Counted from the stretch's first letter, positions 25,170 through 36,400 are shown. The stretch is DNA of 64,000 nucleotides from Carnegiea gigantea (GCA_029747015.1 JAKOGI010001283.1:109501-173500), one strand, 5' to 3'. A program made the numbers and translations. The notes: generated by a model from the sequence alone, not told the origin.

Positions 25170-25445
25170 GTTTAGTGTTCTGCCAGAAATTCAAGTTTAA
25201 TGTTTATTGTTCTGCTAGAAGACAGAAATTCCAGTTTAATGTTTATTGTTCTGTCAGAAGGTAGAAATTCAAGTTCAATGTTCAAGTTTAATATTTATTG
25301 TTCTGCCAAAAGGCAGAAATTCAAATTCAATGTTTATTGTTCTGCCAGAAGGCAGAAATTCAGGTTCAATGTTTATTGCTCTGCCAGAAGGCAGAAATTC
25401 AAGTTCAATGTTTGTTGTTCCACCAAAAGACAGAAATTCAAAGTT
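25170..25445 (+). repeat. 39-bp hairpin-forming tandem repeats in the 5' LTR
   Basis: Each unit contains TTCTGCCAGAAGGCAGAA, a perfect 7-bp inverted repeat with a 4-base loop. About seven units, some shortened. The counterpart in the 3' LTR is at about 27590-27900. Confidence 0.9.
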
Positions 25446-25854
25446 ATACATTATAAAACCCTGTCAACTGGTAGAAGAACCAGGTCAATAAAGAATCCCA
25501 GTTCATATGACGGATTGTAGAACATTGTACTTTAATAAACAAGCATGTGAAGTTCAAAGTGCATATTGCTACATCATTAGTATACCATTCATATGACATG
25601 GTTATATGCTTCACTTTATGGTTATCGTTCCATGTTTTAACAGAGAAATCTATTCCTGTACATGGCCTGTTACTGTATGGTGTAGTGAAATCATCAGTTT
25701 AGTGACTCTATCGCATTGAACATGATGGTTATTCTAGTGTTAATGCTAAATTTATATAGTCTGTCACCTGACAGCATCTTCGACGAAATTTAAATTCCCA
25801 CAATTTTAAGAAAAACGATAACACTCCTAGCCCTTGGGTTGGGGGCGTTACAGA

Positions 25855-25866
25855 TGGTATTAGAGC
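25855..25866 (+). promoter_or_regulatory. Primer binding site, tRNA-Met type
   Basis: TGGTATTAGAGC lies two bases after the 5' LTR. It differs at one position from the usual plant initiator tRNA-Met primer site TGGTATCAGAGC. Confidence 0.85.
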
Positions 25867-26468
25867 AAGGTCCTGTGACCATAGGCCGCGACCTAAGTCT
25901 TGCATTGCATATAGTGGTCCAAGAATGCTTCATGATGAGTTATCTTTCTATTGTCTTAAATTATCTTTCTATCGAACTCTAGAGACGTTGGAAGTCAAGG
26001 TCTCCCTATTCAGTGAGTTAAAGGTTTTATTTCGCATTGAAAGACATTTCTCATTATACAGTCAAGCTTTACTATTGCGTCTCAAAACGTGCATTAGATT
26101 GCAATGCTCTTTTCGATGCTTACATGTTAAGATGCAAATGTTGCTTGCGGTGTTAATGACAAGTTGTAAGTGATCAGTGATTACTTCCCTTGACTGGAAA
26201 TGTTTTAGCCAATATCCTATTATGTTATGTGCATGTCAAGGGAACTAAGCAATCGCTCCTATACATGCACGTCAGCATGAGTGTTAATAACGCTTAGATG
26301 TGGCCTTAATTTGGATGAATATGTGCGTTGGGAGGCGTCCTCGCATCCCAACATGCACTTGTTGTTCTCCTTAAGTTAGCTCAGAGTTATGTAAAGCGTA
26401 CCATAAGTATGCACATGTGTGGGTGGTTTAATTATAGACCCTGGAATTTCGAGGACGAAATTCTTTTT

Positions 26469-26481
26469 AAGAGGGGAAGGA
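26469..26481 (+). promoter_or_regulatory. Polypurine tract
   Basis: AAGAGGGGAAGGA directly precedes the 3' LTR, in the position used to prime plus-strand DNA synthesis. Confidence 0.85.
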
Positions 26482-28308
26482 TGTAACACCCGAGATTTTA
26501 TCCCCTTATTCTGCCATTGTATATTATTAAAAATTGAAATCACATTGACGTGCCTGCTTAAGTGCTGTTTTTATTGAAAAGAATATTTTTTCTATTTTAG
26601 AATTATATCGGGCACCACATTGAGTACCCTCCCGAATATAACTGGACTGGCGAACCTTGGGACTAGTCCTACAATTTATTGAATCGAACATTGAGTATTA
26701 ATTATAATGTGACGAGTGGATAAGCTCGTATTAATTATGATGTGATGAGTGCATAAGCTCGTATTAATTATGATGTGACGAGTGGATAAGCTCGTATTAA
26801 TTATAATGTGACGAGTGGATAAGCGCGTATTAATTATGATATGACAAGTGGATAAGCTCGTATTAATTATGACGTTATGAGGTAATTATCCAAAACAAAA
26901 GAAAAAAAGGAAAAAGAAAATAAATTATTATTATTTAAGCGGCCGAAGCCCCTTCTTTGAAGGGGGGAGGAGGAAGGGGCGCAGCGAGGGCTTGGAACCC
27001 GTGACCCCCCACCGTGATTTCCCCCTCAACCCCAGCGGCCAGCAGAGCAAGTAAAAATTCGCGTCTAACCCTAATCTGTCCAATTAGCCTTGGAGTTGGG
27101 TCATTTAGTTTGGAATGAGGTGGGTTTCCTCTTCCTCTTATTTATTGTTAATTTCAATGAAATTTATTGATTGTTGATTATAGTTCATTCAAAATTCGAC
27201 CTAATTATCAGTGATTGGAGGAATAAAGTTTATCGATCATTGAAGGTTTATTGAAAATATATTGATTATTGCATGTTTATGGAAAGCATATCGATCATTG
27301 AAGGTTTATTGAAAATATATTGATTATTGCAAGTTTATGGAAAGTTTATCGATCATTGAAGGTTTATTGAAAATATATTGATTATTGTAAGATTATAGAA
27401 AGCTTATCAATTATTGAAGGTTTATTGAAAATATATTAATTATTGCATGTCTATGGAAAGCTTATCGATCATTGAAGGTTTATTGAAAATATATTGATTA
27501 TTGCAAGTTTATGGAAAGTTTATCAATCATTGAAGGTTTATTAAAAATATATTTCAAATTTATGGAAAGTTTATCGATTATTCAATGTTTAGTGTTCTGC
27601 CAGAAATTCAAGTTTAATGTTTATTGTTCTGCCAGAAGGCAGAAATTCAAGTTCAATATTTATTGTTCTGCCAAAAGGCAGAAATTCAAGTTCAATATTT
27701 TCAAGTTCAATGTTTATTGTTCTGCCAAAAGGCAGAAATTCAAGTTCAATATTTATTATTCTGCCAAAAGGTAGAAATTCAAGTTCAATGTTTATTATTC
27801 TGCTAGAAGGTAGAAATTCAGGTTCAATGTTTATTGCTCTGCCAGAAGGCAGAAATTCAAATTCAATGTTTATTGTTTTGCCAAAATGCAGAAATTCAAA
27901 GTTATACGTTATAAAACCCTGTCAACAGGTAGAAGAACCAGGTCAATAAAGAATCCCAATCTATATGACGGATTGTAGAACATTGTACTTTAATAAACAA
28001 GCATGTGAAGTTCAAAGCGCATATTGTTACATCATTAGTATACCATTCACATGACATGGTTATATGCTTCACTTTATGGTTATCGTTCCATGTTTTAACA
28101 GAGAAATCTATTCCTGTATATGGCCTGTTACTGTATGGTGTAGTGAAATCATCAGTTAGTGACTCTATCGCATTGAACATGATGGTTATTCTAGTGTCAA
28201 TGCTAAATTCATATAGTCTATCACCTGACAGCATCTTTAACGAAATTTAAATTCCCAGAATTTTAAGAAAAATGATAACGCTCCTAGCCCTTGGGTTGGA
28301 GCGTTACA
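26482..28308 (+). repeat. 3' LTR
   Basis: 1827 bp. Same ends and same three minisatellite blocks as the 5' LTR, with different copy numbers. Confidence 0.95.
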
Positions 28309-28309
28309 T

Positions 28310-31300
28310 GAATGGATTGTACTTTCGGTACCTTCTTATACGGTGCACCTCAATAAGTTTACTTAGTTTATGAGATCGTGTGTGACGATTCAATGTGGGA
28401 TCAAACCACTCACAAATAAATAGTGTACATCGTTTAAGTGGTTCGCCTACATACTCAATTTAGATAATGTCTTTCTGTGTGCCATAATAATCATTTTCAA
28501 TATCGCCTTCCCCCCTTCCACATACACCAACACCACAATTATATATTTTCTTCCCGACACAGCGAGCTTCTGTGTGGAATTTGTATCCATTAACTCTATA
28601 TGTCATCCACGTCGACACATAATGATTTAGCTTCGCATCTAATTGTGTCAAGTAGCAATGTTTGTGGGTGTCAAATAGTTGAATGTAAGGCACCTAAGGT
28701 GACATAACATGTGGTTTTGGTTAATACAATGTACATAACTGTTATGTTAAAATTATGAAGGAATGAGTTGTATTATTTACATCCCAATCTGCAAAATGAG
28801 TTTCGATGATGGGGTCAACATCAGCGTCGCTCACATTGAGACGTGCAGTTCTGACTTATTCTATGAAAATTCTGTCACATTTATAAAGGTTGTTAATAAA
28901 CTTGTGTTCCGAATGATAAACTCAAATGGAAGTCAAGATAGCACTCACCCAATATAAGGTCTAACTTCATCACAATTTAACAGCACGTAAAGATGGGCAG
29001 TAATATACTCAACATCTGTGAGATATCTTGATCTTTCCCTACCAATAGCGGTCCATTGTGGTTCAAACACAGATAGAGTTGGGAAACGATTATTATGTTC
29101 ATCGCCATCCTCATTTCTCCTACATCTAGTGTGCATGGAGGGCACATTGGAGTCGAAGTAATAGGAGGCGAAGGATGTCCTCTCAACTACTGGGTAAGCT
29201 TCTGTGGTTGAACCTTCAGAACACGCTTGTTGCTTTATCTTTTTCTTCAATCGGTCAAAGTACCTAACAAATATACAATTCGATTCACTTGTAAGTGATT
29301 GATAGATAAGAATTGAGATAAGGTTTCATCGAGTACAATGTACTTTACCTCTCAAATGGATACATCCATCAGCATTGTACCGGACTACCACGTTGAGCTT
29401 TTTCTACCAATTGTACTAGCAAGTGCTTCATTACATTGAAGAAGGCAAGAGGGAAAATCATTTCCAACTTACGGAGAGTGATGACAATGTTCTGATGCAT
29501 TTCTTCAGGTATATCCTCTCGCAGTGTTGTTGAGCACAAGTTCTTAGAGAATTGACTTATCTCAATAAGAGGTTTCAAAACATCATCTGGGAGTGCACTA
29601 AATACAATGGGTAAAAGAGTCTCCATGAACACTTTGAAAATTATGACTTTTCATATTGTTGAACTTTCCCTCATTAGGGTCCACGATATTCCTCAAATTA
29701 GAACAATATCCATCAGGTATTTGAAACTCCTTTACCCATTCACACAACTCTCTTCATTTATCCATAGGAAGTGTGAACTTCACTTTTGGTTTAACCAGCT
29801 TACCACTAGGGCCTAGATGTAAATGTAATTCTTGTCTATCACATATTTCTGCAACATCCATTCTTGATTTGACATTATCCTTTCTCATGAACATCCATAA
29901 TAGTGTTAATGATGTTTTCAAAAAAGTTCTTTTCTATGTGCATCACATCCAAATTATGGCGAAGCAATTGGTGTTGCTAATAAGGCAACTCCCAGAATAT
30001 GATCCAGTTGTGCTCATTTTTCTTAAATCTTGGTATGACAAAGTCACCATTTGTAGTTACCATTGGGTAATCTTCCACCTTGGCATAAAGTTCTTTCCCA
30101 AATAAGCGGCAATGAGGACCTTCTGTAACAACTCTGCCTTTCCTAAATGTTGTTCTATTTCTTTTGAACGCATGATTCCTTGGCAGAAAAAACCAATGAC
30201 AATCAAAGCATAAGAATTTGCCTCCATTTCTTAATCTCAAAGCCTTTTGCTATTTCATACATACAGGACATGCCAATTGCCCATTAGTACTCCACCCAGA
30301 TAACATTCCATACGCGGAAAAATCATTGATGGTCCACATAATTGCAGCCTTCATCTGAAATGTCTGCCTCATAGAAATGTCATATGATTCAACTCCAACA
30401 TCCCACAACTCTTTCAATTCATTAATAAGAGATTGTAAATATACATTTATTTTGTTCTTAGGATTTTTGGTGCCAGGGACTATACAAGTCACGAACATAA
30501 ATGGTGTGGTCATACACATTTCAGGGGAAAGGTTATAAAGTGTAACTACCACTGGCCAAATGTAGTAAGATCTTGAAGATAAAATGTAAGGATTAAATCC
30601 ATCAGCATATAAGCCAAGCCTTACATTCCGAGGCTCTGAAGCAAAATCAGGGTATTTGTTATCGAAATGTTTGCATGCTGCTCCATCTGATGGATGACAT
30701 AAAATACCGTCCTCACGCCGATGTTCATAATGCCATCTCATATGATCTGCAGTACTTCTTGATGCGTACAACCTCTGAAGTCAGGGTTTTAATGGCAAGT
30801 AATGCATCCTTGAGTATGGCAATTGATCCTGATTCCTTTGTCTTGACATTTGCATCTTCCATCTTGAATGTCCACAAAACTTACACGCATCCAGGTTTAC
30901 GTCATCATTAAAAAATAACATGCAACCTTTCCGGTAACAATTAATTTGGATTACATCGTTGCCGAGATCATTGACAACCCTCTTCGTTTGCCCATAGTTG
31001 TTTGGCACATGGTTGTTAGGTGGACATATCTCTTTCATTAGTTGAACAACTTTATTGAAATAGTTCTGTGGTATGTTATAATCATATTTGATACTTAACA
31101 ATCTCACAACAGCAGACAGCTCACTGTGGGTGGAACAACCATCATATAAGGGTTGTTGAGCAACTTGAACCATATTATAAAATGGTTCTCGACAAGTGCT
31201 TGACTCATCCTCCCTTACATTTTGATTTGTCATTATAGCATCACCAACCATGTCCTCCATCCAATCTACGTAGGATTTATTGTAGTCATTATTAATATAA

Positions 31301-31653
31301 TTTGAACCTTCAACTTCAGAAATTTCACTATTTGAATACCCAAAATCATATTGCCGAGGTTCTATTTTCCCATGACTTATCCAAAATCAATGCCCTTTCA
31401 CAAAACTCTTATACAAAATGTGCATCTTGACCTCATCGGGTGTTAAGCACACCCTATTTCTGCATTTAGCACAATGACCTCTATACTTTCCCCTATTCAG
31501 AAACTCTGTTTGCCTATGTGCAAATTCATCGAATTGGTTTACTCTATCTAGAAATTCTTGTATATAACCACTACAATTAGACAATAATCTATTATACATC
31601 CACCTACGATGTGGAGGACCATTCATATTGTACTCAAACAACAATAACCACAT
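28310..31653 (-). pseudogene. TNP2-type CACTA transposase gene, main part, decayed
   Basis: Reads leftward, with the ATG probably at 31626. Domains in order: transposase-associated N-terminus (RRWMYNRL...CRNRVCLTPDEVKMH), a zinc-finger-like CYRKGCMLFF...CKFCGHSRWK, then Transposase_21 with LGLYADGFNPY, ELWDVGVESYD and HNLDVMHIEKN, which hold the acidic catalytic positions of this family. DUF4218 (29632-29369) and DUF4216 (28945-29264 and 28693 leftward) follow. Introns at about 29352-29265 and 28950-28695 have GT-AG borders; another exon may lie between. In-frame stops: TGA 31387-31389, TGA 30781-30783, TAG 30250-30252, TAG 29977-29979, TGA 29754-29756, TGA 29369-29371, TAA 28460-28462. Frameshifts lie near 29880 and 29632. 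The gene is cut at 28309 by the LTR element. The product would have cut and joined CACTA ends; it is now dead. Confidence 0.9.
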
Positions 31654-31659
31654 AACTTA

Positions 31660-32330
31660 TTAGGTAAGAATTAATTTTAATTTAAAAAATAATAACTATA
31701 TAGATTACTCAATTATATATTACATATGTTTATTTATAAACTTCTACCAATATACTTGTATTCTTACGAATTTCAGAAAACTAATAATTCATCCAAACTT
31801 TAGCGTTTTATTCCACCACCATATGAAATTTTAACTAAAAATTACAAAACCTAAGTCTACATAACATTTGGCAAAAATCTTCAAACAAATTAGAGTAATA
31901 ACTTCATACAAATATCACATTTCAACAAAAGTATGAACTAAAGCATTTCACTCTACCAACCAATACAATTTCTACTCCAAATTACGAAACCTAAACCTAA
32001 ATTACATTGGGCAAATTCTTGAAACAAATTAGAGTTATAACTTCATACAAGCACCACATTTCAACAAAATTATTAAGTAAAACATTTCATTCCACCAACA
32101 TATCAAATTTTAACATCAAATTACCAAACCTAAAACCTAATTTGCGTTGAGCAAAATCTTGAAACAAATTAGAGTAAGAACTTCACACAAATACCACATT
32201 TCAACTTAAATATGAACTAACTATGAAATTCTAATGATGTAATACAAAAATTTATAGAAATTAGAACTAGTTTAGTTGAGAAATTTATCTCAAAATTGCT
32301 CAAAATAATCGGCATAGAGCGGTGGCAGGG
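31660..32330. other. CACTA element 2, 5' non-coding region
   Basis: AT-rich region with three diverged copies, at roughly 120-170 bp spacing, of a block containing AAATTAGAGT and CATTTCAACA (near 31880, 32020 and 32160). It lies upstream of the TNP2 start. No coding region is supported. Confidence 0.5.
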
Positions 32331-32489
32331 GCAGCCGGTGGTGTGGGACGGTGGCGGACGGCAACGAGGGAGGTGGCGAGGGCAGGTGATGTTCGCAGTG
32401 GTGGGTGTTCGCTGCGTCCTCTCTCTCTCTTCAATCGTCTTCAATCGTCGGGGCTGAAAGAAGAAGCAAACCAAATCTGGTTTCATTTA

Positions 32490-33020
32490 AAGGGGTGGCG
32501 ACGGACCCTTCCATCGCCAGCCCCTATTTTCTTTTTATATTCAAATTTTTTCACCTAGTGACGGAATTTCTGTCACTGGGTTGAAATTAAATTAATTTTT
32601 TATTCATTTGGCGATGGATATTCCGTCCCCAGTCTCTATTTTCTGTTTAAATTCAATTTTTTTTAACTTAGCGGTGGAATTTCCGTTGCCAGGTTGAAAG
32701 TAAATTAATATTTTTTTATTAATAAGGCGACAGATATTCTGTCGCAAGTATTGAACCCTGGCGATGGATTTGTATTTCCGTCGTCATGTCCGTCGTGTAG
32801 TCTGACTTTTTTCTAATACAATTTTTTCGTCGCCATTTCCGTCGCTCATTCTGTCGTCATATAAGTCTGTCGCTGAATTCTATCGTTATTTTGTGCTTTT
32901 TTAGTCGTGAGCGACTTGACAAGTTCCATCGCGCGTTCCGTCGCTGATTGAAAAAATCTGTCACTATTATGTCTTTTTCTGTTACTATTTGTGTGATTAT
33001 TTGGCACTTTTTTAGTAGTG
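32490..33020. repeat. 5' subterminal repeats of CACTA element 2
   Basis: Repeated GCGACGGA, TTCCGTCGCC and TCCGTCGCTG variants run up to the TAGTG end at 33016-33020. They follow a GC-rich leader (32310-32410) on the minus strand. Confidence 0.8.
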
Positions 33021-33142
33021 GTACACACATGCTCGCGCTCACGCACACACACACACAAACACATATATATAATGACTAAGATTTGACAACCAATTGCCAT
33101 ACATCAGTGTCATTTTCTTTTCAACACATAGTGTTCTTTCCC

Positions 33143-33144
<2 letters not shown>

Positions 33145-33191
<47 letters not shown>
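33145..33191 (+). repeat. (TA)n microsatellite
   Basis: About 23 TA units. Confidence 0.95.
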
Positions 33192-33193
<2 letters not shown>

Positions 33194-33359
33194 CCTTGGA
33201 AGCAGCCAGCATTTTCCATATCTTCCAAAATAGCAAGTATTATTCACACATCAATCAGATAGATTCAAAAGGTCACTGTACATTTCTCTGGAAGGTAGAG
33301 GGTCAACAACATTATCATATATAATCCATAGACCCTACTCTTACTATTTATTTTTCTAT

Positions 33360-33807
33360 AATTGGAGTGTGAAAGTGGAGTTTGTCCCATATTGATAAAA
33401 TCAAAGGGTTAAGTGTATATATAAGCTTATGAATTACTCCACCCATTGTCAATTGGTTATGGGTTGGAACCTCATTTGAGCTTATATGCATGACTATTTA
33501 TTTAAGGCCCAAATTATATATAAAAAAGTTAACATGACATCAGAGCGGATTGCTCAATCTTGATTCGCCACCATCCCCGTTTGATTAAAATTGCGTGCAA
33601 GTGTTGGCCCTTGTTAATTATCTACACGTGAGGGAGTGTGTTGGAGTGTGAAAGTACTGTTTGTCCCCCGTTGATAAAATTAAAGGGCTTGAGCATCTAT
33701 ATAAGTTTGTGAGTTACATCACTCATTGCCAATTGTTTGGATTGGAACCTTATTTGAGCTTATGTACATTACTCGTTTGATTAACCCAATTGATATAAAA
33801 TTTAACA
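33360..33807 (+). mobile_element. TRIM-like miniature LTR retrotransposon
   Basis: Direct repeats at 33360-33534 and 33639-33807 share TTGGAGTGTGAAAGT near the start and end TTTAACA / GTTAACA. The second begins with TG; the first has lost it. The 104-bp interior starts TGACATCAGAGC, which resembles the tRNA-Met primer site, and ends with the purine-rich GTGAGGGAGTG. Flanks TCTAT and TCCAT match at 4 of 5 bases. Total 448 bp, with no coding capacity, as in TRIM elements. Confidence 0.85.
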
Positions 33808-34650
33808 TCCATCAATACAGGTTGAATTTAAATAATTTAACACGTGTCCACTTAAATAAGGTTTAGAATTCAAATCTTGTGATTGGAGAAAATGTGCAAT
33901 GAGAGAACTCTGCCTCTGTTCGAGCAAACAGTAACTCAACCATGACAATAGAGATCTAAAGACCGAAGTATGTCTTACATTTTCTTTTCTTTCCCTCTTA
34001 ATCATTGTAATTTAGGATATCGCAACCATATTTAGCTGTCCAATATCCTTTGTTTGCCCTTAAATTGCAAACGCACCTGCAGGCATATCAGACTGCCCTT
34101 TGCCCAACATCAGGATTTGTCCTCGACACCTCATTTGTATCAATTTTTAGGAGTTGGGAATGGGACCTTTAACTCATAACTATCAATAAATACTACTATT
34201 ACGGCAACAATAATTAGGAGAAAAAGGGAAATCAATTAATACCCATGTTGATTATCTTCTTGTTAGGTGTAACTGAACTTTCATGCCTATTAATTCGTTC
34301 ATAGCATTTGGGTTTTCGTTCTTGTGCAATGTACTTGACTTGGTAGGAAAAGAATAGTTTTCTTTCTCTTTTCATATGTGATTTATGGAAAAATAGAAAA
34401 GCAATCATTAAAAAGAAAATCTATGTTCAATGGACTGCCACTAAATTAATGTAATCCCTATTCCTGCAGTTGAAGTTTTCCCCCCGGGGCCCCCCTCTAT
34501 GACATTGGTCGCATTTGCTTAAGGAAAAAAGAAAGACAAGAGCCACCAAAAGATAATTTATTGACTATTAACTCAATCTTATTAGTCAACCAAACAAAGG
34601 ACTATAGTTATTTTCTGTCAATTCTTTTCTGTTAAACCCAGCTGTAAAAA
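33808..34650. other. Intergenic, no gene seen
   Basis: AT-rich spacer. A short palindromic tract CCCCCCGGGGCCCCCC lies near 34481-34496. Nothing else was recognised. Confidence 0.5.
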
Positions 34651-34651
34651 A

Positions 34652-34654
<3 letters not shown>

Positions 34655-34695
<41 letters not shown>
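34655..34695 (+). repeat. (TA)n microsatellite
   Basis: About 20 TA units. Confidence 0.95.
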
Positions 34696-34698
<3 letters not shown>

Positions 34699-34723
34699 CT
34701 TTGTCTCATTTTTTCATGATTTC

Positions 34724-36400
34724 TGTTGAGTTACTTCTAAAGGATGATACTTCGATAAAAGATAAAAAGGATTGAATTAATTATGAACCTAATGAATCCA
34801 AGTAATGATGTTTAAACGTGAATATAATATTTATATGAATTCAATGTGATAATGAAATATTAATCGAAATATTATTCAATATCAAATGATTTTATTTGAT
34901 TATAATTTTGAAGTATTAACTAAAGAAATTATTGTCATAAAATAGTTTCTTAACCTAGCTTATATTTGAAATTTTAAAATCCTTAAGAATCATAAAGGGT
35001 TGCTTGATTCTATCTTGAAGATAGTATTGTATCCTCATAATCTTATATCTATCTTGCACACACAAATCATCCTTGCCCTTTTTTTCAATATCATGCTTGC
35101 CATGCTTGAAATATGTGATTTGAATTTGCTAGAAAAATAAAATCAAGTGAAGTGATTTTGCTAGAAAAATAAGATCACGTGGGAATCATTTACTAAAGGT
35201 TTAAGATCGTTGAGCTAACCTTGATATGATATCATAATGCAAAGCAATATTAAAAATATCAAAGGGTGATGACCTTATACCCACAAATAAAATCTATTAT
35301 TATTTTAGTTGATTTAATACGTTTGAAATGTCAGTAAGCGATATCTAAATGACAACAGTAGGAAAAAGATTCATTGCAATAATGTGCGTCACTTGCTTTG
35401 GCTGATTTGATTGAAAATAAAATCAAATCGGTAGAAAGGATTTTAAGGGTCTGAAATGAGATTTCAAAATATTCTGGTTAGAAACTTTCTTTCTTGACTG
35501 AATGAGGCCACAACCACTTAGCCTATAAATAGAAACCACAAGAGTAAGTGACGAGCATCCAATCAAATGAAAAAGCATTGAGTTTATACATTGAGGTATT
35601 GTTCCAAATATGGTTTTGAGATTAAAGATTGAGTTGTGAGTTGAACTCCCCCAAGCTTAAATCAAAGGTTGATTTAAGAGTTGGGATATTGAGAGTGGGG
35701 AAACTCTGAGATCTTGTTAGAGAGTTCAACTTAACAAGAGAAGTAGAGAGTTGAATCCTAGAATTTGATAACTCTAGGCAGGAACAAAAGCCTAATTAAA
35801 GTACAACCTTGTTAAAATATCATTGTGCATTGTCTCTACTTAATTTCTGCATTTGCTTGCAATTTTAATTTAATTTTTACAAATCACCCTATTCACCTGC
35901 CCTCTAGGGTGATCTAAACCTTCAATTGGTATTAGAGCAGGTGCTATTATCTTGCAACTTAACTGTCTAATAGCTTCGGTCCCATGGCTAGTTGTAATCT
36001 TGATTCTAATTGTCCACCTCTTTTTATGGGTACTAATTATTTTTGGTGGTAGGAAATCATGAAACTCTATGTTAAGCATAAAAATATTGATCTTTGGGAG
36101 ATTATCAAGAAAGGTCCCATTGTCATTGAAAAATCGAAGGATTAGTTTACCAACGATGATTACAAGATGATGTCTAAAAATTTCTAAAGCCATTAATATA
36201 CTATATTGTGGTCTCACAATTGAAATTTATGAATCAGTTTTTTATTATAAAAGTGGCAAAGAGATTTGGGATTATCTTTGTTGCCATTATAGAACTAACG
36301 AAGAGATTTTAGATCTTGATACAATTACACATGAGGTGACAATAGCGATAACTAAATTCAAAGCTCAACATGTTGAACATAGAAACGACCTAGATTAAAA
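34724..36400 (+). mobile_element. Copia-type LTR retrotransposon remnant (5' LTR and gag)
   Basis: A presumed 5' LTR runs from about TGTTGAGTTAC (34724, uncertain) to CCTTCA (35924). A TATA box (CTATAAATA) sits near 35522, and the CACCTGCCCTCTAGGGTGA region near the end is typical of Copia LTRs. The primer site TGGTATTAGAGCAGG starts at 35927, three bases after the LTR. A broken gag follows. No pol domain and no 3' LTR were found nearby, so the element is truncated. Confidence 0.7.
35984..36400 (+). pseudogene. Copia gag polyprotein fragment
   Basis: From ATG at 35984: PPLFMGTNYFWW, then a TAG where the family normally continues with K or R, then EIMKLYVKHKNIDLWEII. A further TAG and a frame change follow before YYKSGKEIWDYLCCHYR. 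These match the N-terminal gag segments (DUF4219/UBN2 type) of Copia elements. Several stops and frame changes make it non-functional. Downstream frames to about 36756 are Lys-rich and not recognised. Confidence 0.65.

Larger units (their letters stand above)
23950..25852 (+). repeat. 5' LTR
   Basis: 1903 bp. Holds three stacked minisatellites: a 33-bp unit (about 24150-24350), a 58-bp unit (about 24695-25165) and a 39-bp unit (about 25170-25445). The last stays open in frame because 39 is a multiple of three; that apparent protein is a repeat artefact. Confidence 0.95.
23950..28308 (+). mobile_element. Non-autonomous Ty3/gypsy-like LTR retrotransposon (LARD type)
   Basis: Two long direct repeats (LTRs 23950-25852 and 26482-28308) begin TGTAACACC and end GCGTTACA. 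A perfect 5-bp duplication, TGAAT, flanks the element (23945-23949 and 28309-28313). The internal domain is only 629 bp, with no gag or pol, but has a tRNA-Met-like primer site and a polypurine tract. The sequence before the 3' LTR (CGAGGACGAAATTC, then the purine tract) is typical of plant chromoviruses of the Tekay/Del kind, so it was probably mobilised by such an element. A hand count over the last 360 or so bases shows about 5% LTR divergence, mostly transitions. Confidence 0.95.
20629..33020 (-). mobile_element. CACTA (En/Spm) element 2, near full length, carrying a nested LTR element
   Basis: Termini CACTACGAAAAAAAAGTCCA at 20629 and, on the minus strand from 33020, CACTACTAAAAAAGTGCCAA; both continue with AAATAA-like sequence. 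Subterminal GCGACGGAA/TTCCGTCGC repeats fill about 20640-20995 and 32500-33015. Genes read leftward: a TNP2-type transposase, then a TNP1-like gene. Subtracting the LTR insertion and one TSD copy (4364 bp) leaves about 8.0 kb, similar to maize En/Spm (about 8.3 kb, known). No matching 3-bp target duplication was found (AAC versus GTA). All genes are decayed. Confidence 0.88.

Noticed and set aside
24150..25445. Regularly spaced direct repeats resembling a CRISPR array
   Set aside because: The units are contiguous tandem repeats without unique spacers, lie inside an LTR and recur in the second LTR; the genome is a plant.
25200..25520. Open frame with repeated GRNSSSMFIVLPE units (also at 27617-27949)
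   Set aside because: It is the 39-bp minisatellite read in frame. Several frames are open at once, as expected for a repeat length divisible by three.
18221..33020. A single CACTA element of 14.8 kb bounded by the outer termini
   Set aside because: Two opposite-strand copies of the TNP1-like 3' exon and an internal CACTACG terminus at 20629 fit two tail-to-tail elements better.
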